Of a DNA stretch of 64,000 nucleotides, positions 62,342-64,000 are shown piece by piece (positions within the stretch are counted from its first letter, which is position 1; each line of letters opens with the position of its first letter). Below the pieces are notes generated by a model. The model made no database searches and had not been told where the DNA came from. It was given only the letters and a program-made list of their open reading frames with translations. The DNA is taken from NCBI RefSeq assembly GCF_002849695.1, contig NZ_CP018937.1, positions 3,844,001 to 3,908,000 on the forward strand, given 5' to 3'. The position numbers were made by a program, and so were the translations under genes. This DNA comes from Bacteroides fragilis (GTDB taxonomy: Bacteria; Bacteroidota; Bacteroidia; Bacteroidales; Bacteroidaceae).

Positions 62342-63586
62342 TCAGTCTTTCAATTTATAGAAAGCAATAATCGGATTGTCATCCTCTCCCATTTCATCAA
62401 GAAGCTTCAATAATTCGGCCTGCTTCTCAGGGAACTTGACCTTAGCTTCAGCGATGTTGCGCCTCACCTGATCCAAATTGTCCGGTGTGATTGCGAAGTA
62501 AAGACAGTTTTCGCCTACATTATAGAAGTCTTTGAACGATTGAGAACCGTCAACATCATTCGTTATTCCCTGTGCATCAAGTATGTACCAATGGACAGCT
62601 TTAAAAGGAGTTTGCTCCCAAGAATCGATCTTCTCCGTTTTTTTATCGTATCGGCTGAACCACATCTTTTTATTAAACCAAAAGCTAAAAAGAAGACATT
62701 CTTTAGTTTCATAAACACTTTTCATTAGAACAAAATCTCCCCAACCATAATCACGAGTAGGATCATATCTTCCGGAAGGCAATTTATATTTTCCAAGAGA
62801 AAGATGGTAACGGGGAAAAATAGAATCGCAAGTAATGCCGTAGATCGTATCATTAATAAACGAATAAACGTTACTTCTTCCACGATAGAGCCAAGATGGA
62901 TCAGAAGATAATTGTACTATTTCCTTATCACCAGAAGATAAGTAAGGGATTTGCTCCATCAATGTCTCCCCTTTTCCATTCGCAACACAAGCGCTTATGA
63001 ATGTCTTACTATTATCAGGCGAATAAACAGTACCGGGATAATAAACCAAACAATCTCCCACTACATCGATGGCCCTACTAAAAAAAACAGGCCATTTTAA
63101 AGGAATTTCCTTGACGAAGCTGTTATCCCGCATATCATAGACTGTCAGGCTACCATTACGGCTGAACGGATAAATAAATACCAAACTGTCACTGACTGTG
63201 AAAAAGTCAATATTAGCTATCTCTCCGGGGCCCTGACCTACACGACCGATTTTACGGATAAACTTTCCCGAAGTATCAAACATCATGACATGATTCTGAT
63301 TTCTTGAATAAATAAAGACAAACTTCTCCGTCCGCTTTAGCTGCTTTATATCACCGACTAATATATTATTCTGCGTTTCCAGCTTCACATACTCTACATC
63401 TTTCACGATGTCACTCAGCAGTAAAGGCTTGCCACAATCTTTCAGGTTGTTAGCAAGATCAATGTCTTTAAAGGTTTCCTCAGCCGATAAAGCGTTATCA
63501 TCCACCATATCTGGAGAAGAAGGCTTGCTGCCACAAGCAGCAAGAAAAAACAATACCAAAAACAATGCGATACAATCTAACTTCAT
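62342..63586 (-). CDS. 6-bladed beta-propeller lipoprotein
   Basis: A lipoprotein signal (LFFLAACGSKPSSPD) precedes 390 residues with the propeller entry motif DVEYVKLETQNNILVGDI and IRKIGRVGQGPGEIANIDF, followed by DSIFPRYHLSLGKYKLP. The C-terminus is PGITNDVDG-like (AQGITNDVDGSQS) and LLDEMGEDDNPIIAFYKLKD. It is the intact closest paralogue of the frameshifted gene at 59.6-60.8 kb. It is predicted to be on the periplasmic or outer side of the outer membrane. Function unknown. Confidence 0.83.
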   Translation of the reverse strand: MKLDCIALFLVLFFLAACGSKPSSPDMVDDNALSAEETFKDIDLANNLKDCGKPLLLSDIVKDVEYVKLETQNNILVGDIKQLKRTEKFVFIYSRNQNHVMMFDTSGKFIRKIGRVGQGPGEIANIDFFTVSDSLVFIYPFSRNGSLTVYDMRDNSFVKEIPLKWPVFFSRAIDVVGDCLVYYPGTVYSPDNSKTFISACVANGKGETLMEQIPYLSSGDKEIVQLSSDPSWLYRGRSNVYSFINDTIYGITCDSIFPRYHLSLGKYKLPSGRYDPTRDYGWGDFVLMKSVYETKECLLFSFWFNKKMWFSRYDKKTEKIDSWEQTPFKAVHWYILDAQGITNDVDGSQSFKDFYNVGENCLYFAITPDNLDQVRRNIAEAKVKFPEKQAELLKLLDEMGEDDNPIIAFYKLKD

Positions 63587-63607
63587 AGGACGATAATTTA
63601 TAGGTTA

Positions 63608-64000
63608 CTAATAGTTGGATTTAAGTTTCCCAATCATAAGAATGTCATTATCATTTTCGTGTAAACTATTTCTTAGATTAGTGACTCGTTTACGTATTTC
63701 AGGCTTTAAATCAGTTTGGGCAAGAACTTTATCTAAAGCATCCATCAGTCCAAGAGGTTCGTAAGAGATACAGACATAACCGTTCTGCATTACCAAATAA
63801 GGATAAGATAAACCTAAAAGAGGATCAGTAAAGCGATCAATGCGCCGTACATTGCCATCTTTTTTCGAAACGCAAACATTAAATGTAGTCAGACGGACGG
63901 GAGAAGCACTTGAAGAAGTATTATTAGGATATAATGTAACACGTGCCCAATAGCTTTGGGGTATTTCATATAAAATAGTCGCAACTCTTCGATTTGCAGC
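63608..64000 (-). CDS. C-terminal part of a 6-bladed beta-propeller protein, cut by window edge
   Basis: The frame is open to the last base, so the gene continues beyond the window. The visible 130 residues read RVATILYEIPQSYWARVTLYP, then NVCVSKKDGNVRRIDRFTD, and end HENDNDILMIGKLKSNY, resembling the end of the protein at 61031-62239. The first Met codon in the frame (63790) is internal, so the N-terminus lies outside. It is probably another lipoprotein of the same tandem family. Confidence 0.78.
   Translation of the reverse strand, partial: AANRRVATILYEIPQSYWARVTLYPNNTSSSASPVRLTTFNVCVSKKDGNVRRIDRFTDPLLGLSYPYLVMQNGYVCISYEPLGLMDALDKVLAQTDLKPEIRKRVTNLRNSLHENDNDILMIGKLKSNY

Overview
The window looks like a chromosome segment of a gut Bacteroides, probably of the B. 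fragilis group. The signs are promoters of the Bacteroidota type (-7 box TAnnTTTG), a GH84 O-GlcNAcase very close to the B. thetaiotaomicron enzyme, a type V (FimA/Mfa-like) fimbrial operon, and a RiPP locus carrying the 'GG-Bacteroidales' leader type. Assignments rest on reading motifs by eye; no database search was run.

Layout. (1) 0-8.4 kb is housekeeping and carbohydrate metabolism: purB, a GH35 beta-galactosidase, three tandem tRNA-Val(TAC), a hexapeptide acetyltransferase, yaaA and a GH84 hexosaminidase. (2) 8.5-21.8 kb is an eight-gene fimbrial operon on the minus strand. A 294-bp segment bounded by perfect 21-bp inverted repeats separates it from a tyrosine recombinase gene. The only -7 promoter match found in that segment points away from the pilin genes, so the locus appears to be in the OFF orientation. 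(3) 22.0-28.5 kb holds a bactofilin gene, carB, trpS and an OmpA-family gene. carB has a 36-codon leader ORF that runs into an intrinsic terminator, an architecture like the UTP-sensitive attenuator of E. coli pyrBI.

(4) 28.7-58.9 kb is the accessory core, a dense region of peptide natural-product genes. One minus-strand run from 44.3 down to 28.7 kb contains a Cys-rich GG-leader precursor, a membrane-linked aspartyl protease, three radical-SAM-type proteins, and a glycan block (cytidylyltransferase, a two-domain glycosyltransferase, a GT10 fucosyltransferase-like gene, a GT2, a sulfotransferase). It continues with a half-size LanC-like protein, a C39-peptidase ABC exporter and its HlyD partner. 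A second run (47.97-44.5 kb) starts with a 43-aa GG-leader peptide and alternates half-LanC proteins with glycosyltransferases. A plus-strand set (48.2-52.3 kb) is a two-component system plus a fusion of GT2, half-LanC and galactosyltransferase-like domains. A third run (58.85-52.6 kb) is a class I lanthipeptide cluster: precursor, S41 protease, full LanC, and a LanB split into glutamylation and elimination proteins. The third run has no exporter of its own, so the C39 exporter at 30 kb may serve all the GG-leader peptides here.

(5) 59.5-64 kb is a tandem family of 6-bladed beta-propeller lipoproteins, one frameshifted and one cut by the window edge.

Most noteworthy are the repeated pairing, and in one case fusion, of half-LanC domains with galactosyltransferase-like domains next to short GG-leader peptides, and the glycan/sulfation genes inside a radical-SAM peptide operon. 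Together they suggest a peptide-modification system, possibly glycosylation. From about 38.7 to 59.5 kb the DNA is visibly more AT-rich than its flanks, consistent with horizontal acquisition.
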